Shown here in pieces: positions 18,274 through 27,126 of a stretch of DNA of 64,000 bases. Source of the DNA: Bifidobacterium gallicum DSM 20093 = LMG 11596 (GTDB lineage: Bacteria > Actinomycetota > Actinomycetes > Actinomycetales > Bifidobacteriaceae); assembly GCF_000741205.1 (NCBI RefSeq), contig NZ_JGYW01000011.1, forward strand, positions 58,570 through 122,569. The letters are read 5' to 3'. The notes beneath the pieces were generated by a model, which saw only the letters and a list, made by a program, of their open reading frames with translations, made no database searches and had not been told where the DNA came from. The position numbers and the translations under genes are program-made. Within the stretch, counting starts at the first letter, position 1. The number at the start of each line of letters is the position of its first letter.

Positions 18274-19827
18274 CTAGACTCGCATCTCCTGCACATGTGC
18301 CCGGTCCATCACATGTGTGGTGAACCATCGGGCCGTCATCACGGCAATCATCGCAATGAACGCCACGGGCACGAACCATGTCATCGGCGCCTGCGTCAAT
18401 TCCATGACCAAGCACATGGCCATGATTGGCGCGTTTTGCGACGCGGACAGCAACGCGGCCGCCCCCAACAGCGCAAACACACTCATATCCTGTGCACCCG
18501 TTATGTGCGCCCAGCACATGCCCAGCACGCAGCCCATTGACGCGCCAAGTGCAATGCCTGGCGTGAGCACACCACCTGAGGCGCCGCAACGGATCGTCAA
18601 CAATGTCACGATCGCCTTGGCCAGAAATGAAATCAACAACAACCCGGCAAACGCAAGTTCAGGACGGCCTGTGAATCCCAGTTGGGCCGTCGCGCGACCG
18701 TTGCCCATGACTTGCGGCACCCAAATGGCCACAACGCCCGTAACGAGACCCGCAGCAGGCAGCGTCCACAAAATCGAAGCCCCGGAAGACTTGTGTGATT
18801 CCGCCCATGACGAACCGCGACGGAACAACGCGCCGCACACCCCACACACGACGCCCGCGACCAGCGCGAACGCCATCAGGTCGGGACTGAACTGCGCATG
18901 CACACCGTCAAGCAGATAGAACACATGCGCGCCTTTGACGAGCGTGGCCACCCATGCCGCCAACGCCGAACACAAAAACGACAGCACCACGGTCATGGCC
19001 GACACATCCACGAGCAAAATTTCAATCGTGAAGAACGCTCCGGCCAACGGCGCGTTATACACCGCGGCCAAACCCGCGCCGGCACTGATTGCAACGAGCC
19101 GGCGCAAATCCACATCATGCACATGCAACACACGCGCCACCCGTTGCGCAAGCATCGCACCCAATTCACGCGGCGCAACCTCTCGACCCACCGACAGCCC
19201 CATGCCCACAATACCAATCTGCAGCAGCACATGCACCACGGTCTGCCACCAGGGCATCGACTCGCCATCCACAGCCTGCCGCACGGACGGCACACGCCGC
19301 GCATACGTCCGCAGCACAAACCAAGCGACAGCAGCCACAGTCGCGCCAATCAGTACGGACAGCGCACGTCGGCGCCAATCCGTTTCAAACGGGCCTGGCA
19401 ATTCAGGCGACTCCACAAATCCCAACGCCAAATGCTCAATGCCATAAAGCATGAGCGTGAGCAGACCGCCACAAGCGCCAATCAGTGCGCCAAGCAACAC
19501 GACAGCGGCTGCCATCAAGCCAAGGCGGCTACCGATTGACTGCTCGTGCCCCGAACATGCCACGGTTCGGGAGCTGCCCTGTGTTGACTCCCCGGCAGGC
19601 TTTGATGAAGGACTTGGCGAGAAATCCGCGAAATCATTATCGAAATGGCCGGCTGCAGCAGGTCCCTGTGGCGCGTTGCGTGGCTCATCGTGGGTCTGCG
19701 CTGGCGCATTGCACGCATCCAGGTCGACGTTTGGATCCGGGTTTGGATCCGGGTTTGGATTCACGTCTGGATTGTCGCCCGCAATCACATCCGGATTCAC
19801 ATCCGGCCCGTTGCCGTGTTCACGCAT
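18274..19827 (-). CDS. CLC family chloride channel/antiporter
   Basis: Membrane protein of 517 residues with about ten hydrophobic segments after a hydrophilic N-terminus of about 100 residues. The CLC selectivity motif appears as GREVAPRELGAM near residue 235, keeping the gating glutamate. FGASGG-type sequences appear as RCGASGGVLTPG near 420. Another family block is AGAGLAAVYNAPLAGAFF. The N-terminus holds an Asn-Pro-Asp repeat encoded by a 12-base tandem repeat. The ATG at 19827 has GAGGGAGG 4-5 bases upstream; the frame is open to 19908. Chloride/proton exchange is typical of bacterial relatives, but the ion here is inferred. Confidence 0.87.
   Translation of the reverse strand: MREHGNGPDVNPDVIAGDNPDVNPNPDPNPDPNVDLDACNAPAQTHDEPRNAPQGPAAAGHFDNDFADFSPSPSSKPAGESTQGSSRTVACSGHEQSIGSRLGLMAAAVVLLGALIGACGGLLTLMLYGIEHLALGFVESPELPGPFETDWRRRALSVLIGATVAAVAWFVLRTYARRVPSVRQAVDGESMPWWQTVVHVLLQIGIVGMGLSVGREVAPRELGAMLAQRVARVLHVHDVDLRRLVAISAGAGLAAVYNAPLAGAFFTIEILLVDVSAMTVVLSFLCSALAAWVATLVKGAHVFYLLDGVHAQFSPDLMAFALVAGVVCGVCGALFRRGSSWAESHKSSGASILWTLPAAGLVTGVVAIWVPQVMGNGRATAQLGFTGRPELAFAGLLLISFLAKAIVTLLTIRCGASGGVLTPGIALGASMGCVLGMCWAHITGAQDMSVFALLGAAALLSASQNAPIMAMCLVMELTQAPMTWFVPVAFIAMIAVMTARWFTTHVMDRAHVQEMRV
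19729..19764. repeat. 12-base tandem repeat in the CLC N-terminus
   Basis: GTTTGGATCCGG occurs twice back to back (19729-19740, 19741-19752), followed by a diverged third unit GTTTGGATTCAC. On the coding strand it specifies alternating Asn-Pro-Asp-Pro residues. As a multiple of three, copy-number change would alter tail length without a frameshift. Confidence 0.75.
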
Positions 19828-19921
19828 GCATCCTCCCTCACGATGCTGGTCTTTGCTTTTGCCACTGCATGCCACTGTTGTCGATTCACGCGACTTTTGC
19901 CGTCGCATGCAGTATCACATG

Positions 19922-19953
19922 AAAAAGGGACCGCACGCTACGCGTGCGATCCC
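19922..19953 (-). terminator. Rho-independent terminator of trigger factor
   Basis: A 12-bp hairpin with one G-U pair (19927-19938 with 19942-19953) and a 3-base loop, followed on the minus strand by TTTTT (19926-19922). Classical intrinsic terminator downstream of tig. Confidence 0.85.
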
Positions 19954-20019
19954 CACAGACACTCGAATGATCAGCAGGCCAAGCCCACCCTCACACTCGA
20001 ATCAGCGTCTCATACCGAT

Positions 20020-21393
20020 TCACTCGGCATCCTTGGCCAAGTCGTCGGCCACAGCGGCAGCAGCGGCAGCAGCGGCCACGGTCTCGTCCTCTTCCACAGC
20101 GGCGACTTCAGCATCAGCTTCGTCGTCGGAACCCAGGAAGTCGGACAGGTCGAGCGTCTCACCGTTCGAGGTGAACGTGACCTTGCGCATGCCACCGAGC
20201 ATGCCCTTCGAGCGGGCGACTTCCTGCACGGCCGAACCGATCTGGCCGTTGCTCAGGATAGCCTGGATGAACTGGTTCGGATCCATGCCGTACTGCTGGG
20301 CAATCGAAGCCAGGAAGTTGAACACATCGGACTGCGAGACTTCCACGTCGAGCTTCTCAGCCAGGGCGTCGAGCACCATCTGATCGCGCAGGGCCTTCTC
20401 GGCATCCTCCTCGACCTGCTTCTTCGTCTCGTCGTCCGCGTTCGGCTGGCTCTTGAGCTGCTCTTCCACAGTCTGCTCGAGCACACCCTTCGGCACCGGA
20501 ATCTCGAGGCCTTCTTCGATCTTAGCGATGAACGCGTCACGGGCGGCCGTGGCCTGGCGGCCCTTGGCGTCCATGGCGGCGGCCTTGCGGATCTCTTCCT
20601 TGAGCTCATCGAGCGTGTCGAACTCGGAAGCTTCCTGGGCGAAATCGTCATCGAGCTCAGGCAGTTCCTCAGTCTTCACCGAGTTGACCTTGACCTTGAC
20701 GGTGGCCTTCTCGCCAGCGTGATCGCCACCCGTGAGCGTGGACTCGAACGTCGTCTCTTCGTCAGCCGACAGGCCTTCCAGAGCCTCGTCAATGCCGTCG
20801 AGCATCGTGCCCGAACCGATTTCGTAGCTCACGCCTTCCTGCGTATCAACGGACTCGCCGTCAATCTGGGCGTCGAGGTCGATGTTGACGTAATCACCTT
20901 CCTGAGCCGGACGGTCCACGCCCACGAGCGTGCCGAAACGCTGGCGCAGAGCCTCGAGGCGCTTGTCCACGTCGGCATCCTCAACCTCAACGGGCTCGAC
21001 TTCAATCGTCATCTCGTCGAGTTCAGGCAGGTCGAACTGCGGACGGCGTTCCACAGTGGCCGTGAACTTGAGCTTGACATCGGAATCAGCGGACTCGGGA
21101 ACCTCGGTCACCTCGATCTCGGGCTGAGCCATCGGGCGGATTTCCTTGGTTTCCAGAGCCTGCGAATAGAACTCCGGGACAGCCTTGTTGATGGCTTCGC
21201 CGGCAACGGCGCCGAAGCCGACGCGCTGGTCGACAATCTTGGCCGGCACGTGGCCCTTACGGAAGCCTGGCACGTTGATCTGCTTGGCAATCTCTTCGCG
21301 AGCTTCCTGCAGGTACGGTTCAAACTCTTCGTTATCAACGGTGATGGTGAGCTTGGCCTTCGTAGGCTCAAGGTTCCTAACGCTAATCTTCAC
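20020..21393 (-). CDS. tig: Trigger factor, ribosome-associated chaperone and peptidyl-prolyl isomerase
   Basis: 457 residues. The N-terminal ribosome-binding domain contains the docking signature GFRKGHVPAKI (residues 44-54, matching the GFRxGxxP consensus). An FKBP-like isomerase domain spans about residues 150-235 (GDYVNIDLDAQIDG). The helical C-terminal arm follows. The last 40 residues are acidic with a run of nine alanines broken only by valine, a flexible tail common in actinobacterial trigger factors. Start GTG at 21393 with AGGAG 8 bases upstream. RNase D lies immediately upstream (48-base gap) on the same strand. Confidence 0.95.
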   Translation of the reverse strand: MKISVRNLEPTKAKLTITVDNEEFEPYLQEAREEIAKQINVPGFRKGHVPAKIVDQRVGFGAVAGEAINKAVPEFYSQALETKEIRPMAQPEIEVTEVPESADSDVKLKFTATVERRPQFDLPELDEMTIEVEPVEVEDADVDKRLEALRQRFGTLVGVDRPAQEGDYVNIDLDAQIDGESVDTQEGVSYEIGSGTMLDGIDEALEGLSADEETTFESTLTGGDHAGEKATVKVKVNSVKTEELPELDDDFAQEASEFDTLDELKEEIRKAAAMDAKGRQATAARDAFIAKIEEGLEIPVPKGVLEQTVEEQLKSQPNADDETKKQVEEDAEKALRDQMVLDALAEKLDVEVSQSDVFNFLASIAQQYGMDPNQFIQAILSNGQIGSAVQEVARSKGMLGGMRKVTFTSNGETLDLSDFLGSDDEADAEVAAVEEDETVAAAAAAAAVADDLAKDAE

Positions 21394-21441
21394 GCTTGCG
21401 CTCCTGAATACGGTTAATTCTTATCTGCCCTATGGCAACCG

Positions 21442-22747
21442 TTACATAGTAACGCGACTCAACGACGCGCTCACGAGCCCGATTTGCCAGTCGCGAGCGC
21501 CTTCCCGGCGCAGAAACTCGGCCACGTCCACACGCCCGGGATGATCGGTCCAACACAGGTCGCGCACAATCTGCGGCTTGAGCACGATTTCGGACGGCGT
21601 ATGCGTGTCTTGTGAAATCTGGTTGATGATCGCGCGCGCCTGTTGCAGCCGTTCGTAGCGTTTGGGATGGTGCGTTTTCCAGGCTTTCATCTGTTTGGGC
21701 GCATGCGTGGCTCCGCCGTCGACGAGGCTGCGGTCGTCACCGCGTTTGGTCGTGTCGCGTGAGGGCCATTGTGTGGGTTTGAGTTGCAGCGCGTCCAGGA
21801 TTGTTTCTTTCCATACGCCGGGTTTGACCATGCGTTGGATTGGCGCGTAGCGTTCGTACATTTTGCTTTGTTCACCGCCCATGCGCATGCGCACGCGTTC
21901 ATTCAATGACCGTATGGCCCGGAATTCGCGGTTGTTATGCGGCTTGCGCTGTGCCGCTTCAATAATCGCGTGGTCGGACAATAGCAATGTTGGCGCGATG
22001 TCGTAGGCGCGGGCCAGTGTGTCTCGTTTTTCCCACAGCGCGCGCGATGGCCAGTCCCTGTCCGTCACGTTGCAGTTCCGTGATATGGGAAATATGGCGC
22101 CATGGTTGGGTCTTGGGTTTGCGCGGCTGCATGCCGTGTTCCAGCGCATAGGCGAACTCCTGGCGCGCCCACTCCTCTTTGCCCGCGGCTTTGAGGTCGC
22201 GCATCATCGCTTCACGCAGTTCAATCAGCAGTTCCACATCCAATGCCGCGTAGTTGCGCCAGTCGCGTGGCAGCGGACGATGAGACCAATCGGCCGCCGA
22301 ATGTTCTTTGGCCAGCGTCAGCCCCAGATAGCGTTCGGTCACGTAGGCCAGTCCGAACCGTTCGAGGCCTAACAGTCGTGCGGCCAGTTCCGTGTCGAAC
22401 AACGCGTGTGGCCGGATTCCCAAGTCGGCGAATCCTGGCAGGTCTTGCGCCGAGTCGTGCAAAATGAATTCGGCATCCCCCACCGCTTGCATGAATTCAG
22501 CCCAGTCGGCGCCGTCTGCCGCGACGGCTTGCGGGTCCACGAGCGCAATGCCGGCCCCTTCCCGCTTGAATTGCACGAGGTAATCGTCGTGGGTGTAGCG
22601 AAATCCTGCAGCCCGTTCAGCATCGGCGGCCACAGGACCGCTCGCGTAGGCGAACCGTTCGCACATGTCTTCAAACGCTTGCGCCGTTTCAATCACTTGC
22701 GGCACGCCTTGTTTTGGTTCGGCTAACAGCTTGGGCTCGTTGTTCAC
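21442..22747 (-). pseudogene. rnd: RNase D family 3'-5' exonuclease with HRDC domain, split by a frameshift
   Basis: Two overlapping frames make up one protein. The first (22747-21959, GTG start) has all DEDDy exonuclease motifs: ADAERA near residue 41, LHDSAQDLPGF near 94, and YAALD near 168. It ends in an unrelated tail after GLAIARA. The second (ending at 21442) continues with LWEKRDTLARAYDIAP and an HRDC domain (LLLSDHAIIEAA). The switch falls in the tract GCGCGCGCG at 22038-22046. Adding one GC unit there restores a single frame of 436 codons reading GLAIARALWEKRD. The gene is therefore either inactivated, phase-variable, or affected by a sequencing error. As it stands, the truncated product keeps the catalytic domain but loses HRDC. 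Confidence 0.85.
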
Positions 22748-22829
22748 GACACCATCCCGGATTTCACTCGTTGTGTACGTTTGCTATGCGCCAGTTTCGC
22801 GCGTTCGGCCGACAGTGTTCCCTATATGG

Positions 22830-22918
22830 TATTTCCGCCAACCCTCATGGCCACTACAGTCCCATAGCGACGCGCTCGTATGGGATTGACAGCGGACAGG
22901 CGAAGGTTGGCGGAAATA
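22830..22918. repeat. 89-bp inverted-repeat element between pflA and rnd
   Basis: Perfect 14-base arms (22830-22843, TATTTCCGCCAACC; complement at 22905-22918) enclose 61 bases. Inside is a second perfect 7-base stem (TCCCATA 22860-22866, TATGGGA 22879-22885). The arms begin and end with TA. It could be a small non-autonomous mobile element of the TA-inserting type, or a structured RNA. No T-run follows, so it is not an ordinary terminator for pflA. Confidence 0.6.
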
Positions 22919-22960
22919 ATGAAAAACTGTTACCAGCTGTGCACACCACGTGCCGGCCGG

Positions 22961-23842
22961 TCAGTAGACCTTGAAGCCGTGCGATTCGAACTGGGCTTTG
23001 ACCCGGGCCTTGAGTTCAGCGGACGGTCCTTTCTGATCCTCAAGCGGATAGTCGAGACGCATCTCATGCCACTTGGGGCGGCCCAACTGGTGGAAGCCGA
23101 GCACGTCGATGTGTTCCACAGCGTCACCGAACGTTTCGCAGATGCGCGCGACGTTCTCAACGTTCTCTTCACTGCTTGTCAAACCCGGAACGAGCACGAA
23201 CCGCACCCAAATTTTCTTGCCGGCTTTGGCGAGCCGCTGACCGAAATCAATCGTCGGCTGCAGCACGCCGCCCGTGACTTTCTTATAGGTTTGCTCATCG
23301 CCGGACTTGACGTCAAGCAAGCACAGGTCGATGTCGTCAATCATCTCGTCGGTATAATTGGCGCCCAAGAACCCGGACGTGTCCAAACAGGTGTGCACGC
23401 CCATCTCCTTGGCCGCACGGAATGAGCGTGAGACGAACGCGGGCTGCATCATCGACTCGCCACCCGAGAACGTGATGCCGCCGTTCGTGGCCTTGAACAA
23501 GTCCTTGTACCGCTCGATTTTCTTGATCATCGCATCCAACGTGACGGGCTTGCCGTCACGCATCTTCCACGTGTCGGGGTTCTGGCAGTACTGGCAGCGC
23601 AACGGACAGCCAGACAGGAACACGGTCATGCGCGTGCCCGGGCCGTCAACGGAAGTGTTGATGTCCCAGGAATGCACGAAACCGATGTCACCCGTTTTCA
23701 ACGCGCGCAACCGGTCGCGGCGGTCCAAGCCGACTGGCGATTCGAAACCCGACAGGCCTCCCATCAGCGTTTGGCTGACATATTCCTTGTTCTCACGCAA
23801 CATGTGCTGACGCGTGGAACGGAATCCCGTACTTTCGACCAT
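22961..23842 (-). CDS. pflA: Pyruvate formate-lyase-activating enzyme
   Basis: Radical SAM enzyme installing the glycyl radical on PflB under anaerobic conditions. The cluster motif CPLRCQYC (CxxxCxxC) is near residue 79, and the SAM-binding GGITFSGGE near 118. At 293 residues it is longer than E. coli PflA because of about 45 N-terminal residues. ATG at 23842 with AAGGAGA about 8 bases upstream. It follows pflB (23.9-26.4 kb) on the same strand, separated by a hairpin that may cut its expression relative to pflB. Confidence 0.95.
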   Translation of the reverse strand: MVESTGFRSTRQHMLRENKEYVSQTLMGGLSGFESPVGLDRRDRLRALKTGDIGFVHSWDINTSVDGPGTRMTVFLSGCPLRCQYCQNPDTWKMRDGKPVTLDAMIKKIERYKDLFKATNGGITFSGGESMMQPAFVSRSFRAAKEMGVHTCLDTSGFLGANYTDEMIDDIDLCLLDVKSGDEQTYKKVTGGVLQPTIDFGQRLAKAGKKIWVRFVLVPGLTSSEENVENVARICETFGDAVEHIDVLGFHQLGRPKWHEMRLDYPLEDQKGPSAELKARVKAQFESHGFKVY

Positions 23843-23922
23843 GGGCCGTATCTCCTTTGCTTGACTGGCAGGTCAACATCGATGTTGAAGCCAGTGTATG
23901 CCTTAAAAACTGTTGAAATGCT

Positions 23923-23971
23923 TGAAGGCGGCGTGCCGGCAGACCACAGGCCTGTCAACACGTCGCCTTCA
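23923..23971 (-). terminator. Terminator/attenuator between pflB and pflA
   Basis: Thirteen-base arms with one mismatch (23923-23935 and 23959-23971, TGAAGGCG core), followed on the minus strand by a T-rich stretch ending in GTTTTTAAGG. Being upstream of pflA, it may be partial. Confidence 0.65.
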
Positions 23972-24031
23972 CAGCTTCGAAGCGTAGTGGCGCGCAAGTA
24001 CCCTAGTTCACCTGCGCGGGGACACGTCCAA

Positions 24032-26407
24032 TCAGTCCGTGACCGCTCCCTGGTGGAACGTACGCGAGATGACGTCGAGCTGCTGCTCCTTGGTCAACTT
24101 GACGAAGTTCACCGCGTAGCCCGACACGCGCACGGTCAGGTGCGGGTACTTCTCGGGGTTCTCCACGGCATCCTCGAGCTGTTCCTTGCGCAGCACGTTG
24201 ATGTTCGCGTGGTAGAGGCCGTGACCGTTGCCGGCGTCCAGGATGCCCACGAGGTTCGAGATGCGCTCATCCTCGTCGCGGCCCAGACCGTCAGGCGTGA
24301 TCGTGTTCGTCAGCGAGATGCCGTCGAGCGCGTCATCGTAATCGATCTTGCCCACCGAGAACATGGACGGCAGCATGCCGTGCGAATCCATGCCGTTCTC
24401 AGGGTTGGCGCCCGGAGCGTACGGCGTGCCCTTTTCGTGGCCCGACGGGAACGAACCCGTGTTCTTGCCATACTCGACGTTCGACGTGATTGTCAGGATC
24501 GACTGCGTCGGCACAGCGCCACGGTAGACGGGCAAGCGCTTGACCTGGCCCATCACGGTGGACACGACCCACTTGGCCAGATCATCGGCACGGTCATCAT
24601 CGTTGCCGTAGACCGGGAACTCGCCGACCGTGCGGTAGCCGACAATCAGATCGTCATCGGCGCCCTCAACATACTCGGCTTCGTGACCCGGCATGTCCTT
24701 GGCGTCCTTGTTGTAAATCGGATACACCTTGGCGTACTTGCAGGCCGACAGCGAGTCGGCAGCAATCGACAGGCCCGACATGCCGCAACCGAGCGTACGG
24801 TAAACCTCACGGTCGTGCAAAGCCATTTCGATGGCTTCGTACGCGTACTTATCGTGCATGTAGTGGATGATGTTCAGCGCCTCAACGTAGGTTTCCGACA
24901 GCCACTCGAGAGCCTTCTCGTAGTTGGCCTTGACCTTGTCGAAGCTCAGCGTGCCGTCGGCCTCGGGCGTGATCGGTTCGATGATGCCCTTGTCGATGAC
25001 CTGCTGGCCCGTCATTTCGTCACGGCCGCCGTTGATCGCGTACAACAGCGCCTTGGCCGAGTTTACGCGGGCTGCGAAGAACTGCATCTGCTTACCCACG
25101 CGCATCGGGGACACGCAGCATGCGATGGCCGCGTCGTCGCCCCAGTGGCCGCGGATGTCCTTGTCGGACTCGTACTGGATGGCCGAGGTGTCAATCGAGG
25201 TGCGGGCGCAGAAACGCTTGTAAGCCTCAGGCAGCTTCGGATCCCAGAAAATCGTGATGTTCGGCTCAGGTCCCGGTCCCAGGTGCTCGAGCGTGAGCGT
25301 GTTGAGCAGACGGAACGAGGTCTTCGTCACGAGCGTGCGGCCGTCATCGCCGAAACCGGCGTCCGACCAGGTCGCCCAGTACGGGTCGCCCGAGAAGATC
25401 GCGTCGTAATCCTTGGTACGCAGGAAGCGCACGATGCGCAGCTTCATGACGAGGTTGTCGATGATCTCCTGCGCGTCGGTCTCAGTGAGCACACCGCGCT
25501 TGAAATCACGCTCGAAGTAGCAGTCGAAGAACGTGGACACGCGGCCGAAGCTCATGGCGGCGCCATCCTGGCTCTTGATCGAAGCGAGGTAGCCCATGTA
25601 GGTCCACTGCACGGCTTCCTTCGCGTTCATGGCCGGACGGGCCAGGTCAAGGCCGTATTCCTTGCCGAGGTTGATCAGCTTCTTGAGCGCCTTGATCTGC
25701 TCGTCATGCTCTTCACGGTAGCGGATCCAGTGCTCGATCTCAGTCTCGGTGAAATCGTTGCGGTACGGCACGGCGTCCTTGTCACGCTGCTTGAACTTGA
25801 TCAGCATGTCCACACCGTACAGGGCCACACGGCGGTAATCGCCGATGATGCGGCCACGGCCGTAAGCGTCCGGCAGACCCGTGAGGATCTTGTTGTGGCG
25901 GGCGACCTTGATGTTGCGCGTGTACACGCCGAACACACCATCATTGTGCGTCTTGCGGTACTTCGTGAAGATCTTCTTGACTTCCGGATCGGGTTCCTTG
26001 CCGGCTTCGCGGATGGCCTGCTCGACCATACGCCAACCGCCGTTCGGCATCATGGCGCGCTTGCATGGTTCATCGGTCTGCACGCCAACAATCACGTTGT
26101 CGACTTCGGGAGAATCGATATAACCTGCCGGGAACGCGTCCACGTCAGCCGGCGTGTGCGTATCAACGTCGTACACGCGCTGCTTGCGCTCGACGGCCAG
26201 ATAGTTGTCGTCGAGGTACTGCCACAAATGCTTGGTCTTGTCGGTAGCGTCCGCCAGGAATGACTCATCGCCCTCATACGGCGTGTAGTTCTTCTGAATG
26301 AAATCGCGGACGTCAATATCTTCCTGCCAATGGCCGGGGACGAAACCTTCCCAAGCCTCGGCCTTGATCTGCTCTGGGGAAAGTGTGGTTTCTTCCACAG
26401 CTGCCAT
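24032..26407 (-). CDS. pflB: Formate C-acetyltransferase (pyruvate formate-lyase)
   Basis: Glycyl radical enzyme splitting pyruvate with CoA into acetyl-CoA and formate; in bifidobacteria it feeds the ATP-yielding end of the bifid shunt. 791 residues. The adjacent catalytic cysteines are in IACCVSPM near residue 424. The glycyl radical loop RVSGYAVNF is near residue 767, close to the C-terminus. [14 protein letters not shown] is also family-typical. ATG at 26407 has an AAGGAG site 5 bases upstream; a GTG two codons earlier is less well placed. Codon use is strongly biased to C-ending codons, as expected of a highly expressed gene. Upstream sequence holds a CRP-like palindrome. Confidence 0.97.
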   Translation of the reverse strand: MAAVEETTLSPEQIKAEAWEGFVPGHWQEDIDVRDFIQKNYTPYEGDESFLADATDKTKHLWQYLDDNYLAVERKQRVYDVDTHTPADVDAFPAGYIDSPEVDNVIVGVQTDEPCKRAMMPNGGWRMVEQAIREAGKEPDPEVKKIFTKYRKTHNDGVFGVYTRNIKVARHNKILTGLPDAYGRGRIIGDYRRVALYGVDMLIKFKQRDKDAVPYRNDFTETEIEHWIRYREEHDEQIKALKKLINLGKEYGLDLARPAMNAKEAVQWTYMGYLASIKSQDGAAMSFGRVSTFFDCYFERDFKRGVLTETDAQEIIDNLVMKLRIVRFLRTKDYDAIFSGDPYWATWSDAGFGDDGRTLVTKTSFRLLNTLTLEHLGPGPEPNITIFWDPKLPEAYKRFCARTSIDTSAIQYESDKDIRGHWGDDAAIACCVSPMRVGKQMQFFAARVNSAKALLYAINGGRDEMTGQQVIDKGIIEPITPEADGTLSFDKVKANYEKALEWLSETYVEALNIIHYMHDKYAYEAIEMALHDREVYRTLGCGMSGLSIAADSLSACKYAKVYPIYNKDAKDMPGHEAEYVEGADDDLIVGYRTVGEFPVYGNDDDRADDLAKWVVSTVMGQVKRLPVYRGAVPTQSILTITSNVEYGKNTGSFPSGHEKGTPYAPGANPENGMDSHGMLPSMFSVGKIDYDDALDGISLTNTITPDGLGRDEDERISNLVGILDAGNGHGLYHANINVLRKEQLEDAVENPEKYPHLTVRVSGYAVNFVKLTKEQQLDVISRTFHQGAVTD

Positions 26408-26474
26408 GTCCACTCCTTAGATGGGCTGATTGACGACGCTTCTTCGTGCCGTCGACTGATTCAATAGTCTAACC

Positions 26475-26520
26475 GCTGGAAACGGGAAAATGTTCCCGTT
26501 CCAGCGTGACCTTGGTCACA
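26475..26520 (-). promoter_or_regulatory. CRP-like operator and stem-loop upstream of pflB
   Basis: CGTGACCTTGGTCACA (26505-26520) matches the CRP/GlxR-type pattern TGTGA-N6-TCACA at all but one base, about 100 bases before the pflB ATG. Directly beside it, GCTGGAAACGGGAA (26475-26488) and its near-complement (26493-26505, one base shorter) form a hairpin with a 4-base loop. Candidate sites for regulation of pflB; the regulator is unknown. Confidence 0.45.
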
Positions 26521-26677
26521 TTTGACCGCAATCAGTGCCATCACTGGATTCTGGCAGTACCACAGGTGCGTGGGCGGTGCGTTCGCGATGCATAGCGACC
26601 GCACGGTTGCCTAGTTATCGGCGGCCATGTTGAGCATGACATGCCCGGGATTTACTTACGGAATGTACTCATGGGAT

Positions 26678-26887
26678 TCACTCATCGATGCCGTGGCCCC
26701 AATTGCTCCATTCATGGTCCTGGTCATCCCAATGTTTGTTGCGTTGCTGCGCTATTTTCAGCGCCTGTTCGGCATCCTTGCGTGTGGCGTATGGGCCCAT
26801 ACGATGCTGCATCGGCGACTGAGGACCCAGCTCCACGTTGCCCGTGGCTGTGTTGTAATACCATTCTTCCTTCAACGGATCGCTCAT
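26678..26887 (-). CDS. Small SPOR-like protein
   Basis: 69-residue soluble protein beginning SDPLKEEWYYNTATG. It has the pattern MGPYATRKDAEQALKIA, resembling the actinobacterial short SPOR-domain-like family. The fold would be a small alpha/beta unit; some SPOR domains bind denuded peptidoglycan, but this protein has no signal peptide, so that role is unproven. ATG at 26887 has an AAGGAA site 6 bases upstream; the frame is open to 26929 without one. It stands alone between pflB and nadE. Confidence 0.75.
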   Translation of the reverse strand: MSDPLKEEWYYNTATGNVELGPQSPMQHRMGPYATRKDAEQALKIAQQRNKHWDDQDHEWSNWGHGIDE

Positions 26888-27059
26888 CGTGGGTTCCTTC
26901 CTGTTTCTACGCGCATGAATGTCATGCATGTATGGCGCGTTGCGTCGTCATTGGTTCTGGTGCCATTGTAAGGAGGCATCGTGCGTGCTGCCGCCCAGTT
27001 CAGCGCGACGGCAAACCTCGCGCCAGTGCAAGATCCATGCACTGCCCGCACTGTAAACG

Positions 27060-27096
27060 ACAGTCCCTTGACTCACGATGGTGGGCAAGGGACTGT
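27060..27096 (-). terminator. Stem-loops after nadE
   Basis: Perfect 11-base arms (27060-27070 ACAGTCCCTTG; 27086-27096) around a 15-base loop just after the nadE stop. A smaller CAGTGCA/TGCACTG hairpin sits at 27024-27044. T-tracts are weak. Confidence 0.6.
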
Positions 27097-27126
27097 TGGG
27101 TGGGCTGGAATTTCTATTATTTCCGC

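Noticed and set aside
19645-21417. 590-codon open frame on the plus strand
   Set aside because: Antisense to trigger factor and the CLC N-terminus; no ribosome site or recognisable domain.
22830-22918. Intrinsic terminator for pflA
   Set aside because: Arms are 61 bases apart and no T-run follows on the minus strand.
23672-26263. 863-codon open frame on the plus strand
   Set aside because: It is the complement of pflB. The minus-strand product has all pyruvate formate-lyase motifs, and the plus frame stays open only because of the strong codon bias of that gene.
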